Below, piece by piece: positions 1 through 8,816 of a DNA stretch of 64,000 nucleotides (within the stretch, counting starts at the first letter, position 1; every line of letters starts with the position of its first letter). The DNA is from Ascidiimonas aurantiaca (GTDB lineage Bacteria > Bacteroidota > Bacteroidia > Flavobacteriales > Flavobacteriaceae). The stretch spans positions 186,001-250,000 of the forward strand of contig NZ_JBBEWR010000006.1 in the NCBI RefSeq assembly GCF_037646345.1. The letters are read 5' to 3'. The notes under the pieces were generated by a model. It was not told the DNA's origin. It did not search any database and worked only from the letters and a program-made list of their open reading frames with translations. The position numbers and the translations under genes are program-made.

Positions 1-1
1 T

Positions 2-1279
2 TTATGGGTGAACTTTAACTCACCACTGCTGTGGGACGTATTTGCGATCTCTACTTATCTTTCGGTTTCACTTGTTTTCTGGTGGACAGGGCTTTTACCC
101 GACTTTGCCATGATAAGGGACCGTGCAGTAAAACCTTTTCAGAAAAAAGTATATAGTATTCTTAGTTTCGGGTGGACCGGAAGGGCTAAAGACTGGCAAC
201 GCTTTGAAGAAGTGTCACTGGTATTGGCAGGTCTCGCCACCCCTCTTGTACTTTCAGTACACACTATTGTATCATTTGACTTTGCCACTTCGGTAATCCC
301 CGGATGGCACACAACCATATTCCCGCCTTACTTTGTGGCAGGTGCTATCTTTTCAGGTTTTGCAATGGTGAATACCCTATTGATCATAATGAGAAAAGTG
401 GTACACCTTGAAGACTATATTACAGTGCAACATATAGAACTCATGAACATAGTAATCATGATCACAGGTTCTATAGTAGGATGTGCCTATATTACCGAGT
501 TATTCATAGCATGGTACTCTGGTGTAGAATATGAACAGTACGCTTTCCTAAACAGGGCTACCGGTCCTTACTGGTGGGCATACTGGGCCATGATGACCTG
601 TAATGTATTCTCTCCTCAGTTTATGTGGTTTAAAAAACTTAGAACCAGTATCATGTTCTCATTTATCATTTCAATCGTGGTAAATATAGGGATGTGGTTC
701 GAGCGATTCGTAATTATCGTTACGTCTCTTCACAGAGATTACCTTCCTTCATCATGGACCATGTTCTCCCCCACATTCGTAGATATAGGAATTTACGTAG
801 GTACCATAGGTTTCTTCTTTGTATTGTTCCTTTTATATGCGAGAACATTCCCTGTAATTGCTCAGGCCGAAGTAAAGACTATTTTAAAGTCTTCAAGTGA
901 TAAATATAAAAGATTGAGAGAAGCCGGAAAGCCACTTTACCAAATGCCGGAAACAGCACCTTTAATTGAAAAAGGGGATAATACTAATGCTGTGACTGCT
1001 ATCGATCTTGAACAAAATGCTGAAAAGATCAGTGCTCTTGTTGCCAGTATAGGAACATTTGATAAAGAGATACAAAAACCGGATAACCTTAAGAAAATTA
1101 ACGGAATAGGCCCGGTAATGGAAAAAACTTTAAACCAGATCGGTATCTATACGTTTGATCAGGTAAGTAAAATGACCGAAAACGAATATCGTTTACTGGA
1201 TGAGATTACCGGATCATTCCCGGGAAGAGCACAACGTGATGATTGGGCCGGCCAGGCTGAAAACCTTAAAAATCAGTAA
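2..1279 (+). CDS. actC: Alternative complex III subunit ActC (NrfD-like), 5' partial
   Basis: Integral membrane subunit of alternative complex III, the quinol:cytochrome c/oxidase oxidoreductase that replaces bc1 in many Bacteroidota. The reading frame is open from the left edge (the codons before the first GTG read L-W-V-N-F-N), so the N-terminus lies outside the window. About eight hydrophobic helices of the NrfD/PsrC type are visible up to roughly residue 285. A soluble tail follows, and its last ~65 residues contain LKKINGIGPVMEKTLNQIGI, which resembles a helix-hairpin-helix fold. That tail is not part of the NrfD core. actD follows after 4 bases, so this is the middle of the act operon. 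The family call is firm from order and sequence; the role of the tail is unknown. Confidence 0.93.
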   Translation, partial: LWVNFNSPLLWDVFAISTYLSVSLVFWWTGLLPDFAMIRDRAVKPFQKKVYSILSFGWTGRAKDWQRFEEVSLVLAGLATPLVLSVHTIVSFDFATSVIPGWHTTIFPPYFVAGAIFSGFAMVNTLLIIMRKVVHLEDYITVQHIELMNIVIMITGSIVGCAYITELFIAWYSGVEYEQYAFLNRATGPYWWAYWAMMTCNVFSPQFMWFKKLRTSIMFSFIISIVVNIGMWFERFVIIVTSLHRDYLPSSWTMFSPTFVDIGIYVGTIGFFFVLFLLYARTFPVIAQAEVKTILKSSSDKYKRLREAGKPLYQMPETAPLIEKGDNTNAVTAIDLEQNAEKISALVASIGTFDKEIQKPDNLKKINGIGPVMEKTLNQIGIYTFDQVSKMTENEYRLLDEITGSFPGRAQRDDWAGQAENLKNQ

Positions 1280-1283
1280 CCGT

Positions 1284-1808
1284 ATGAGTACGAAAGTAGT
1301 ACAAGCACTGTATCAGGATGACGATATCCTTATGAACGCCGTTAAAAAGGTAAAAGCAGCACACTATCATATAGAAGAAGTGTATTGCCCCTTTCCGGTG
1401 CACGGCCTTGATAAAGCTATGGGGTTACAACCTACAAGGCTTGCCATTACAGCCTTCATGTATGGGTGTTTGGGCCTTACGGTAGCCATAACCATGATGA
1501 ATTATATCATGATAGATGACTGGCCTCAGGACATTGGTGGAAAACCCAGTTTTAGCTTTTTTACCAACATGCCTGCATTTGTACCTATTATGTTTGAAAT
1601 GACAGTCTTTTTTGCGGCACACCTTATGGTAATTACGTTTTATATGCGTAGTAAGTTGTGGCCATTTAAAAAAGCAGAGAACCCCGATGTTAGAACCACT
1701 GACGATCACTTCTTAATGGAGGTGGCCGTAAACGGAAATGAAGAAGAAATTACAGAGCTGCTTAAAGGCACCGGCGCAGTGGAAATAAAAATTTCAGAAA
1801 AGCATTAA
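1284..1808 (+). CDS. actD: Alternative complex III subunit ActD (DUF3341)
   Basis: Small membrane subunit of alternative complex III, 174 residues, of the DUF3341 family. The ATG at 1284 is chosen because it sits 4 bases after the actC stop and gives the usual family beginning; an upstream in-frame ATG at 1200 would lie deep inside actC. The soluble N-terminal part contains the characteristic EVYCPFPVHGLDKAMGL segment (about residues 33-49). Two hydrophobic helices follow (about 55-75 and 95-120), then a charged C-terminal tail. ActD packs against ActC/ActF in the known complex and carries no cofactor. Co-transcription with actC and actE is implied by the 4- and 8-base gaps. Confidence 0.93.
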   Translation: MSTKVVQALYQDDDILMNAVKKVKAAHYHIEEVYCPFPVHGLDKAMGLQPTRLAITAFMYGCLGLTVAITMMNYIMIDDWPQDIGGKPSFSFFTNMPAFVPIMFEMTVFFAAHLMVITFYMRSKLWPFKKAENPDVRTTDDHFLMEVAVNGNEEEITELLKGTGAVEIKISEKH

Positions 1809-1816
1809 AATAAGAT

Positions 1817-2371
1817 ATGAGAAGCTTTATCAATATAGGAATAGTTTTAGTAGCTGCTATCAGCCTTATATCATGTGCTGACAGTTCAAGGCCAAACTAT
1901 CAGTTTTTCCCAAATATGTATGAGCCCGTAGGTTATGAAACCTATGGAGAGTCTGCTTTTCCAAACGGAATGGAAGCACAACTTCCTGCAGACAATACAA
2001 TAAAAAGAGGCTGGATGCCTTATGCGTATGAGAATACGCTGGAGGGTAAAGAACTGGCACGAGCAGAACTAAAAAGCCCTCTGGATTCTCTTAATATTGA
2101 AGCAGATATGGCTTCCGGGAAACAATTGTACGATATTTATTGTGCTGTATGCCATGGAGGTAAAGGTGCTGGCGACGGAATACTTGTAAAACGCGAAAAA
2201 ATACTGGGCGTACCCAACTATAAAGACCGTGATATTAATGAAGGTACCACCTACCACGTAATTTATCACGGTATCAACTCAATGGGGTCATATTCTTCAC
2301 AATTAAACGAAGAAGAGCGTTGGCAGGTTTCCATATACGTTATGAAACTTAGAGAAGATTTATTAAAATAA
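1817..2371 (+). CDS. actE: Alternative complex III mono-heme cytochrome c lipoprotein ActE
   Basis: Membrane-anchored cytochrome c of alternative complex III, 184 residues. A lipoprotein signal ends in LISC with the acylated cysteine at residue 20. The heme c attachment motif CAVCH lies at residues 109-113, and the methionine of the later GINSMG segment is the probable distal ligand. The protein faces the periplasm and is the likely exit point for electrons from the complex to the oxidase encoded just downstream, since CoxB here has no fused cytochrome c domain. The frame follows actD by 8 bases and precedes actF by 20 bases. Confidence 0.93.
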   Translation: MRSFINIGIVLVAAISLISCADSSRPNYQFFPNMYEPVGYETYGESAFPNGMEAQLPADNTIKRGWMPYAYENTLEGKELARAELKSPLDSLNIEADMASGKQLYDIYCAVCHGGKGAGDGILVKREKILGVPNYKDRDINEGTTYHVIYHGINSMGSYSSQLNEEERWQVSIYVMKLREDLLK

Positions 2372-2391
2372 TTAATAGACAGAGTCAGGAT

Positions 2392-3738
2392 ATGTACACG
2401 TTTTCAAATAGGTTAAGAACAGCTTCCATCATACTGATGGTTCTGGGTGTTCTTGGATTAGGATACGGTTTTTTAAGTGCACCATCAACCATTGAAGAAG
2501 CCAAAGCCCTTGCGGCGGCTTCGGCAGATCATGGTCACGGTGCTGCGACCCATCACGAAGAGTCGGCCAGCCATGATACAGGTCATGCTGAAGAGGCTGG
2601 AGCGCATCACGGTGATGAGCACGGTCACGGAGCAGCACACGATAAGCACACACTTGACCAATATAAAAATAAGCCGTGGGCAGCATTATACGTAGCAGCA
2701 CTCTTCTTTATGCTTATTTCTTTAGGAGTTTTAGCTTTTTATGCAATTCAGCGGGCAGCACAAGCAGGTTGGTCTCCTGTGCTTTTCAGAGTAATGGAAG
2801 GTATCACTGCTTACCTGTTACCAGGAGGTGTTATCGTTTTTGTAATCTTGGTTTTGTCTTCTCTGCATATGAACCACCTTTTTGTTTGGATGGATGCCGA
2901 TGTAGTGGCTAACGATAAACTTATTCAAGGGAAAGTAGGATACCTGAATGTTCCTTTCTTCCTTATCCGGGCAGCCATTTATATTGGAGGATGGTATGCT
3001 TACAGACATTTTTCAAGAAAATTCTCCATTGCACAGGATACCGCAGACGATAATCGCTACTTCAAGAAAAACTTCAGAATATCAGCTGCGTTTCTCGTAT
3101 TCTACCTGATAACTGAATCGATGATGTCCTGGGACTGGATCATGAGCTTAGATCCTCACTGGTTCAGTACATTGTTTGGATGGTACGTATTCGCAAGTAT
3201 GTTTGTATCAGGTATCACCGTAATTGCCATGATTACTATTTACCTGAAATCAAAAGGGTATCTTGAGCACGTAAACGACAGTCATATTCATGACCTCGCC
3301 AAGTTTATGTTTGCTATTAGTGTTTTCTGGACCTATTTGTGGTTTTCACAATTTATGCTTATTTGGTATGCCAACATACCTGAAGAAATAACGTATTTTG
3401 TAACACGTTTTAACGATTATAAATTACCTTTCCTGGGAATGTTAGTTATGAACTTTGTTTTCCCGTTATTAATACTTATGAATAGTGATTATAAAAGAAT
3501 TAACTGGTTTGTTATTACTGCCGGAATAGTAATTCTTTTGGGTCACTATGTAGATTTCTTTGTGATGATTATGCCTGCTACCGTAGGAGATAAATGGTTT
3601 ATAGGTATAGCCGAGATTGGAGGGATTTTATTTTTCTTGGGGCTGTTTATTTTTATTGTGTTTACAGCACTTACCAAAGCACCTTTATTACCCAAAAGGA
3701 ATCCTTTTATTGAGGAAAGCAAACATTTTCATTATTAA
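2392..3738 (+). CDS. actF: Alternative complex III quinone-binding subunit ActF
   Basis: Second large membrane subunit of alternative complex III, 448 residues, related to ActC. The first helix lies at about residues 11-30 and the remaining nine or so helices begin near residue 95. Between them is a hydrophilic segment extremely rich in histidine: residues 47-86 hold 12 histidines, mixed with Ala, Glu, Asp and Gly. The conserved helix segments ITESMMSWDWIMSLDPHWFS and the later LWFSQFMLIWYANIPEE are typical of ActF. It lies between actE and coxB, so electron donor and acceptor complexes are encoded together. The histidine-rich segment may bind metal, but that is inference. Confidence 0.92.
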   Translation: MYTFSNRLRTASIILMVLGVLGLGYGFLSAPSTIEEAKALAAASADHGHGAATHHEESASHDTGHAEEAGAHHGDEHGHGAAHDKHTLDQYKNKPWAALYVAALFFMLISLGVLAFYAIQRAAQAGWSPVLFRVMEGITAYLLPGGVIVFVILVLSSLHMNHLFVWMDADVVANDKLIQGKVGYLNVPFFLIRAAIYIGGWYAYRHFSRKFSIAQDTADDNRYFKKNFRISAAFLVFYLITESMMSWDWIMSLDPHWFSTLFGWYVFASMFVSGITVIAMITIYLKSKGYLEHVNDSHIHDLAKFMFAISVFWTYLWFSQFMLIWYANIPEEITYFVTRFNDYKLPFLGMLVMNFVFPLLILMNSDYKRINWFVITAGIVILLGHYVDFFVMIMPATVGDKWFIGIAEIGGILFFLGLFIFIVFTALTKAPLLPKRNPFIEESKHFHY

Positions 3739-3771
3739 TTTTAATTATTTAAAGTAACAGCACTAGATACG

Positions 3772-4845
3772 ATGACGACTTTATTAACGATTGTAGTTCT
3801 CATACTTGTTTTTATCGCCATCTGGCAGATGACCAAAATATTTGAATTGTCACAGGCAGGTACAGAGAGGTCTGAGGTAGCCAATGATAAGGATAATAAC
3901 ATGAACGGATACCTCATGTTTGCCTTCCTTATTTTTATTTACCTTTTAACTATTTACTCTTTCTGGAAATGGGGGAAAGTATTGCTCGCTGAGCCGGCGT
4001 CAGAACATGGCGTAGATTATGATCTGTTAATGCTGATCTCAATGGTACTTATTTTCTTTGTGCAGACAGTTACACAGGCCCTTTTGCATTATTTTGCATT
4101 TAAGTATCGCGGACAAAAAGGGAAAAAGGCTCTTTTTTATGCAGATAATGATAAGCTTGAGTTTATATGGACTATTATCCCGGTGGTAGTACTGGCAGGT
4201 CTTATTTTATATGGCCTTTACACCTGGACCAATATTATGGATATCAATGAAGATGAAGGCGACCCTATAATCATAGAGTTATATGCGCAGCAGTTTAACT
4301 GGAAAGCCCGCTATGCCGGAGACGATAACGTTTTGGGAGATGCCAACGTTCGTTTCCTTCAGGATTTTGGCGGAAGAAATATGGTAGGAATTGATGCGTC
4401 TGATAAAAATGGTATGGACGATGTAGTGGTGACCAATGAACTACACCTGCCGGTAAATAGGAAAGTGATCTTTAAGATGCGTTCTCAGGATGTACTGCAC
4501 TCAGCATATATGCCTCACTTCCGGGCACAAATGAACTGCGTACCGGGAATGATCACTCAATTCTCATTTACCCCTACCATAACTACTGCAGAGATGCGAC
4601 TGAACCCTGATATAGTAGATAAAGTACTTAGAACAAATAAGATTAGAGCCGATAAAAATAAAAATCTCCCCGAAGGAGAAGAACCTCTTGACCCATGGGA
4701 GTTTGATTATATACTTTTGTGTAATAAGATTTGCGGTACGTCACACTATAACATGCAAATGAAAATTGTAGTTGAAACTGAAGAAGAATTCAATGCATGG
4801 CTTAAGGATCAGCAGACTTTCGGACAAATGATAGCAGCTGAATAA
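3772..4845 (+). CDS. coxB: Cytochrome c oxidase subunit II
   Basis: Subunit II of an aa3-type heme-copper oxidase, 357 residues. Several N-terminal hydrophobic helices (about residues 2-20, 45-65, 85-105 and 130-150) precede the periplasmic cupredoxin domain, so there are more helices than the usual two. The CuA ligands are present: C317, C321, H325 and M328 in CNKICGTSHYNM, plus the upstream histidine in the VLHSAYMPHFR segment. There is no C-terminal cytochrome c domain, so this is not a caa3-type fused subunit and a separate cytochrome such as ActE must deliver electrons. It sits between actF and coxA and is probably co-transcribed with both. Confidence 0.95.
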   Translation: MTTLLTIVVLILVFIAIWQMTKIFELSQAGTERSEVANDKDNNMNGYLMFAFLIFIYLLTIYSFWKWGKVLLAEPASEHGVDYDLLMLISMVLIFFVQTVTQALLHYFAFKYRGQKGKKALFYADNDKLEFIWTIIPVVVLAGLILYGLYTWTNIMDINEDEGDPIIIELYAQQFNWKARYAGDDNVLGDANVRFLQDFGGRNMVGIDASDKNGMDDVVVTNELHLPVNRKVIFKMRSQDVLHSAYMPHFRAQMNCVPGMITQFSFTPTITTAEMRLNPDIVDKVLRTNKIRADKNKNLPEGEEPLDPWEFDYILLCNKICGTSHYNMQMKIVVETEEEFNAWLKDQQTFGQMIAAE

Positions 4846-4897
4846 CACTCTGCTGTAGAAAAGGAAAAAGAAATAAAAGCGAATTAATAAAGAGATT

Positions 4898-6721
4898 ATG
4901 TCAGCAACAGCACACGCACACGTAGAAGATCATTCACACGATCACGGACATCATCATAAGGAAACATTTGTTACAAAATATATTTTTAGCCAGGATCATA
5001 AGATGATCTCTAAGCAATACCTTATTACCGGTCTTATTATGGGCTTTATCGGTATTGCTATGTCATTGCTTTTCAGAATGCAGTTGGCCTGGCCGGGAGA
5101 GTCCTTCAAAATTTTTGATGTTCTTCTGGGTAAATGGTCAACAGATGGAGTAATGGATCCCAATATTTACCTTGCACTGGTTACTATTCACGGTACCATT
5201 ATGGTATTTTTTGTCTTAACCGCAGGGCTTAGTGGTACATTTAGTAACCTTTTAATACCACTTCAAATTGGAGCGCGAGATATGGCCTCCGGTTTCCTTA
5301 ATATGGTATCTTACTGGTTGTTTTTCCTTTCCAGTGTGATTATGGTAATTTCTCTGTTCGTAGAAGCAGGTCCGGCATCTGCAGGGTGGACAGTATATCC
5401 TCCGTTAAGTGCTTTGCCGCAGGCACAACCTGGTTCCGGCGCAGGTATGACCTTATGGCTGGTATCTATGGCCGTCTTTATCGCTTCATCGCTGCTAGGT
5501 TCTCTTAACTACGTAGTTACCGTATTAAACCTTAGAACCAAAGGAATGTCAATGACCAGATTACCACTTACCATTTGGGCATTTTTTATTACTGCTATCA
5601 TTGGTATCGTGTCGTTCCCCGTTCTATTATCGGCAGCACTGCTGTTAATTATGGATCGTAGTTTTGGTACTTCTTTTTTCCTTTCAGATATTTTTATACA
5701 GGGAGAAGTTTTACACTATCAAGGAGGATCTCCGGTATTATACGAACACCTTTTCTGGTTCTTAGGTCACCCTGAGGTATATATTGTACTGTTACCGGCA
5801 TTGGGTATTACTTCTGAAGTAATTGCTACAAATGCCCGAAAACCAATTTTTGGATATAGGGCCATGGTAGCTTCTATTATAGCTATTGCCTTCCTCTCTA
5901 CCATTGTATGGGGTCACCACATGTTTATATCAGGTATGAATCCTTTCCTGGGTTCAGTATTTACCTTTACCACCTTATTAATTGCGATCCCTTCAGCAGT
6001 AAAAGCATTTAATTACATCACGACTCTATGGAAAGGGAATTTGCAGTTTAACCCTGCCATGTTGTTTTCCATAGGTTTGGTTTCTACCTTTATCACAGGA
6101 GGTCTTACCGGTATTATTCTGGGAGATAGTACACTTGACATTAACGTGCATGATACTTATTTTGTAGTGGCACACTTTCACCTGGTAATGGGTATTTCTG
6201 CCTTATACGGACTTTTCGCAGGGGTGTATCACTGGTTCCCTAAAATGTTTGAAGGTAAAATGATGAATAAAAACCTTGGTTACATTCATTTCTGGGTAAC
6301 AGCAGTTTGTGCGTACGGGGTATTCTTCCCAATGCACTTTATTGGAATGGCAGGATTACCAAGAAGGTATTATCAAAACACAGCTTTCCCTATGTTTGAT
6401 GATCTGCAGGATGTAAACGTAGTAATTACCGTATTTGCACTTATAGCTGGTGCTGCACAGTTAATTTTTGTTTACAATTTTGTGAAGAGCATTTTCTATG
6501 GCAAAAAAGGCCCAGAAAACCCCTGGAACTCTACCACCTTAGAGTGGACAGCTCCGCAAAAGCATATACACGGAAACTGGCCCGGAGCCATCCCAGAGGT
6601 GCATCGCTGGGCATATGACTACAGCAAGACCGGTGAGAATGGAGAGTACGTAATTCCTGGACAGGATTATGTTCCGCAACACATACCGTTGCAGGAAGGC
6701 GAAGAAGAACTCAATCACTAG
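4898..6721 (+). CDS. coxA: Cytochrome c oxidase subunit I
   Basis: Catalytic subunit of an aa3-type oxidase, 607 residues with about 12 helices. Visible ligands are H291 of WFLGHPEVY with the cross-linked-type tyrosine Y295, the CuB pair H340-H341 in WGHHMF, and H426 and H428 of VVAHFHLVMG for hemes a3 and a. It reduces oxygen to water and pumps protons. The N-terminal cytoplasmic extension carries 8 histidines within residues 6-20. Subunits III and IV are not adjacent but about 24 kb downstream. The gene is followed by a strong hairpin terminator and is therefore the last gene of the act-cox unit. Confidence 0.96.
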   Translation: MSATAHAHVEDHSHDHGHHHKETFVTKYIFSQDHKMISKQYLITGLIMGFIGIAMSLLFRMQLAWPGESFKIFDVLLGKWSTDGVMDPNIYLALVTIHGTIMVFFVLTAGLSGTFSNLLIPLQIGARDMASGFLNMVSYWLFFLSSVIMVISLFVEAGPASAGWTVYPPLSALPQAQPGSGAGMTLWLVSMAVFIASSLLGSLNYVVTVLNLRTKGMSMTRLPLTIWAFFITAIIGIVSFPVLLSAALLLIMDRSFGTSFFLSDIFIQGEVLHYQGGSPVLYEHLFWFLGHPEVYIVLLPALGITSEVIATNARKPIFGYRAMVASIIAIAFLSTIVWGHHMFISGMNPFLGSVFTFTTLLIAIPSAVKAFNYITTLWKGNLQFNPAMLFSIGLVSTFITGGLTGIILGDSTLDINVHDTYFVVAHFHLVMGISALYGLFAGVYHWFPKMFEGKMMNKNLGYIHFWVTAVCAYGVFFPMHFIGMAGLPRRYYQNTAFPMFDDLQDVNVVITVFALIAGAAQLIFVYNFVKSIFYGKKGPENPWNSTTLEWTAPQKHIHGNWPGAIPEVHRWAYDYSKTGENGEYVIPGQDYVPQHIPLQEGEEELNH

Positions 6722-6741
6722 AGTATTTATAAAATATTAAG

Positions 6742-6772
6742 AAAACCTCCGAATAATGCTCGGAGGTTTTTT
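6742..6772 (+). terminator. Intrinsic terminator after coxA
   Basis: Perfect inverted repeat: the 11-base arm AAAACCTCCGA (6742-6752) pairs with TCGGAGGTTTT (6760-6770) across a 7-base loop, and the T-run continues to 6772. It closes the act-cox operon. The A- and T-rich flanks would also allow function in reverse. Confidence 0.85.
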
Positions 6773-6830
6773 ATTTATAGAAGTGTTTTACAGCAAAGCT
6801 AGTTTCATGCTAACTTCTGTACTTTTCCAT

Positions 6831-6838
6831 TATCTTTG
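6831..6838 (+). promoter_or_regulatory. Bacteroidota -7 box upstream of ruvB
   Basis: TATCTTTG matches the TAnnTTTG -7 consensus of the Bacteroidota housekeeping sigma factor. It ends only 6 bases before the ruvB ATG, so a start about 5-8 bases downstream would give an essentially leaderless message. No clear TTG -33 element is seen at the expected distance. Confidence 0.6.
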
Positions 6839-6844
6839 TTTTGT

Positions 6845-7867
6845 ATGAATACAAATTTAGATCCTACCGATAAACACTTTTCACCTGAAGAGCAGGATAT
6901 AGAAAGAGCACTGCGCCCGTTGTCTTTTGATGATTTTACAGGCCAGGAAAGTGTGTTAGACAATCTAAAAGTGTTTGTTGAAGCAGCAAACCTTCGGGGA
7001 GATGCACTGGATCATACCCTTTTTCACGGTCCTCCGGGACTGGGAAAAACCACATTGGCACATATTCTGGCCAGTGAGTTGGGAGTAGGTATAAAAGTAA
7101 CCTCCGGTCCTGTACTGGACAAGCCGGGCGATCTGGCAGGCCTTCTCACCAATCTTGAAGAACGTGACGTACTCTTTATTGATGAAATACACCGCCTGAG
7201 CCCTGTTGTGGAAGAATACCTGTATTCGGCCATGGAAGATTATAAAATAGATATTATGATCGAAAGCGGCCCTAATGCAAGAACAGTACAGATCAACTTA
7301 CACCCTTTTACGCTGGTAGGAGCCACCACCCGTTCAGGACTTCTTACCGCTCCCATGCGGGCACGTTTTGGTATAAGCAGCAGGCTGGAGTATTATAATA
7401 CAGAACTTTTATCTACCATAGTACAAAGAAGTGCCCATATACTAAAAGTACCCATATCTATGGAAGCAGCTATAGAAATAGCCGGCAGAAGCCGGGGTAC
7501 ACCACGTATCGCAAATGCACTTTTAAGGAGAGTGCGTGATTTTGCACAGATAAAAGGCGATGGTACTATAGATATTGAGATATCCAAATACAGCCTGAAA
7601 GCTTTAAACGTAGATGCGCACGGGTTGGATGAAATGGATAACAAAATTCTGGCTACCATTATAGATAAATTTAAAGGAGGGCCCGTTGGTATTACCACTT
7701 TGGCAACTGCTGTTTCCGAAAGTGCAGAAACCATAGAAGAAGTATATGAACCTTTTCTTATACAACAGGGATTTATAATAAGAACTCCCAGAGGGCGGGA
7801 AGTTACCGAACATGCCTATCAACACTTAGGGAGAATTAAAGGAGGTACACAATCAGGACTTTTTTAA
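6845..7867 (+). CDS. ruvB: Holliday junction branch migration ATPase RuvB
   Basis: AAA+ motor that drives branch migration of Holliday junctions with RuvA, here 340 residues, the usual length. Walker A is GPPGLGKTT, Walker B is LFIDEIHRL, sensor 1 lies in GATTRSG, and a winged-helix DNA-binding C-terminus ends in PRGREVTEHAYQHLG. The ATG at 6845 is preferred to the upstream TTG at 6836 because it gives the normal N-terminus and because a -7 box covers the region before it. queG follows after 13 bases. ruvA lies about 10 kb away in the same orientation, so the two subunits are not in one operon here. Confidence 0.97.
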   Translation: MNTNLDPTDKHFSPEEQDIERALRPLSFDDFTGQESVLDNLKVFVEAANLRGDALDHTLFHGPPGLGKTTLAHILASELGVGIKVTSGPVLDKPGDLAGLLTNLEERDVLFIDEIHRLSPVVEEYLYSAMEDYKIDIMIESGPNARTVQINLHPFTLVGATTRSGLLTAPMRARFGISSRLEYYNTELLSTIVQRSAHILKVPISMEAAIEIAGRSRGTPRIANALLRRVRDFAQIKGDGTIDIEISKYSLKALNVDAHGLDEMDNKILATIIDKFKGGPVGITTLATAVSESAETIEEVYEPFLIQQGFIIRTPRGREVTEHAYQHLGRIKGGTQSGLF

Positions 7868-7880
7868 AAGTCATTAGTTT

Positions 7881-8816
7881 TTGAATACAAAACAGCAACA
7901 TACCCATATGATCAAAACCGAAGCAAAGCGCCTCGGTTTTTTATCGTGTGGCATATCAAAAGCCGAATTTTTAGAAGAAGAGGCTCCCAGGCTCGAGCGA
8001 TGGTTACAGCAAAATATGCATGGAGAAATGAAATACATGGAAAATCATTTTGACAAACGCCTGGATCCCCGCCTGCTGGTAAACGGAGCCAAATCAGTAA
8101 TATCATTACTTCTCAATTATTATAACCCGGAGAACCAGGCAGACCCGAACGCTCCAAAAATTTCCAAATATGCATATGGAAAAGACTATCATTTTGTCAT
8201 TAAAAATAAGCTTAAAGAATTATTGGCCTTTATTCATGAAGAAATAGGAGAGGTAAACGGAAGGGCGTTTGTAGATTCTGCTCCCGTACTCGATAAGGCA
8301 TGGGCCGTTAAAAGCGGTCTGGGATGGATGGGTAAACACAGCAATGTGCTTACACAAAAAGTAGGATCATTTTATTTCATAGCAGAACTCATTGTAGATA
8401 TTGACCTCGAATATGACACACCGGTCACAGACCACTGTGGTAGCTGTACTGCATGTATAGATGCCTGCCCTACACAAGCCATCACACAACCGTATGTAGT
8501 TAACGGGAGTAAATGTATATCTTATTTCACAATAGAATTAAAAAGCGAATTACCTTTGGAATACGCAGGTAAGTTTGATGACTGGATGTTTGGCTGTGAT
8601 GTTTGTCAGGACGTTTGCCCCTGGAACCGCTTTTCCAAACCTCATAACGAACCCTTATTTGACCCGCATCCTGAACTCTTGTCAATGCAGAAAAAAGACT
8701 GGGAAGAAATAACCCGGGAAGTTTTTAATGACATTTTTCGAAAGTCGGCCGTCAAAAGAACCAAATTTGAGGGGCTTAAAAGAAATATCGCATTTCTCAC
8801 TAAAACTAAACCATAA
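7881..8816 (+). CDS. queG: Epoxyqueuosine reductase QueG
   Basis: Cobalamin- and iron-sulfur-dependent reductase that performs the last step of queuosine synthesis on tRNA, 311 residues from the TTG at 7881. The DUF1730 N-terminal part contains SAPVLDKAWA. Two 4Fe-4S binding sets are seen, CGSCTACIDACP and FGCDVCQDVCPWN. The TTG start is chosen because the residues before the first ATG (7908) continue the helix that aligns with the family N-terminus, but ATG 7908 remains possible. The C-terminal HEAT-like extension of proteobacterial QueG is absent, as is common in this phylum. The 3' end overlaps the convergent LacI-type gene by 11 bases. Confidence 0.93.
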   Translation: MNTKQQHTHMIKTEAKRLGFLSCGISKAEFLEEEAPRLERWLQQNMHGEMKYMENHFDKRLDPRLLVNGAKSVISLLLNYYNPENQADPNAPKISKYAYGKDYHFVIKNKLKELLAFIHEEIGEVNGRAFVDSAPVLDKAWAVKSGLGWMGKHSNVLTQKVGSFYFIAELIVDIDLEYDTPVTDHCGSCTACIDACPTQAITQPYVVNGSKCISYFTIELKSELPLEYAGKFDDWMFGCDVCQDVCPWNRFSKPHNEPLFDPHPELLSMQKKDWEEITREVFNDIFRKSAVKRTKFEGLKRNIAFLTKTKP

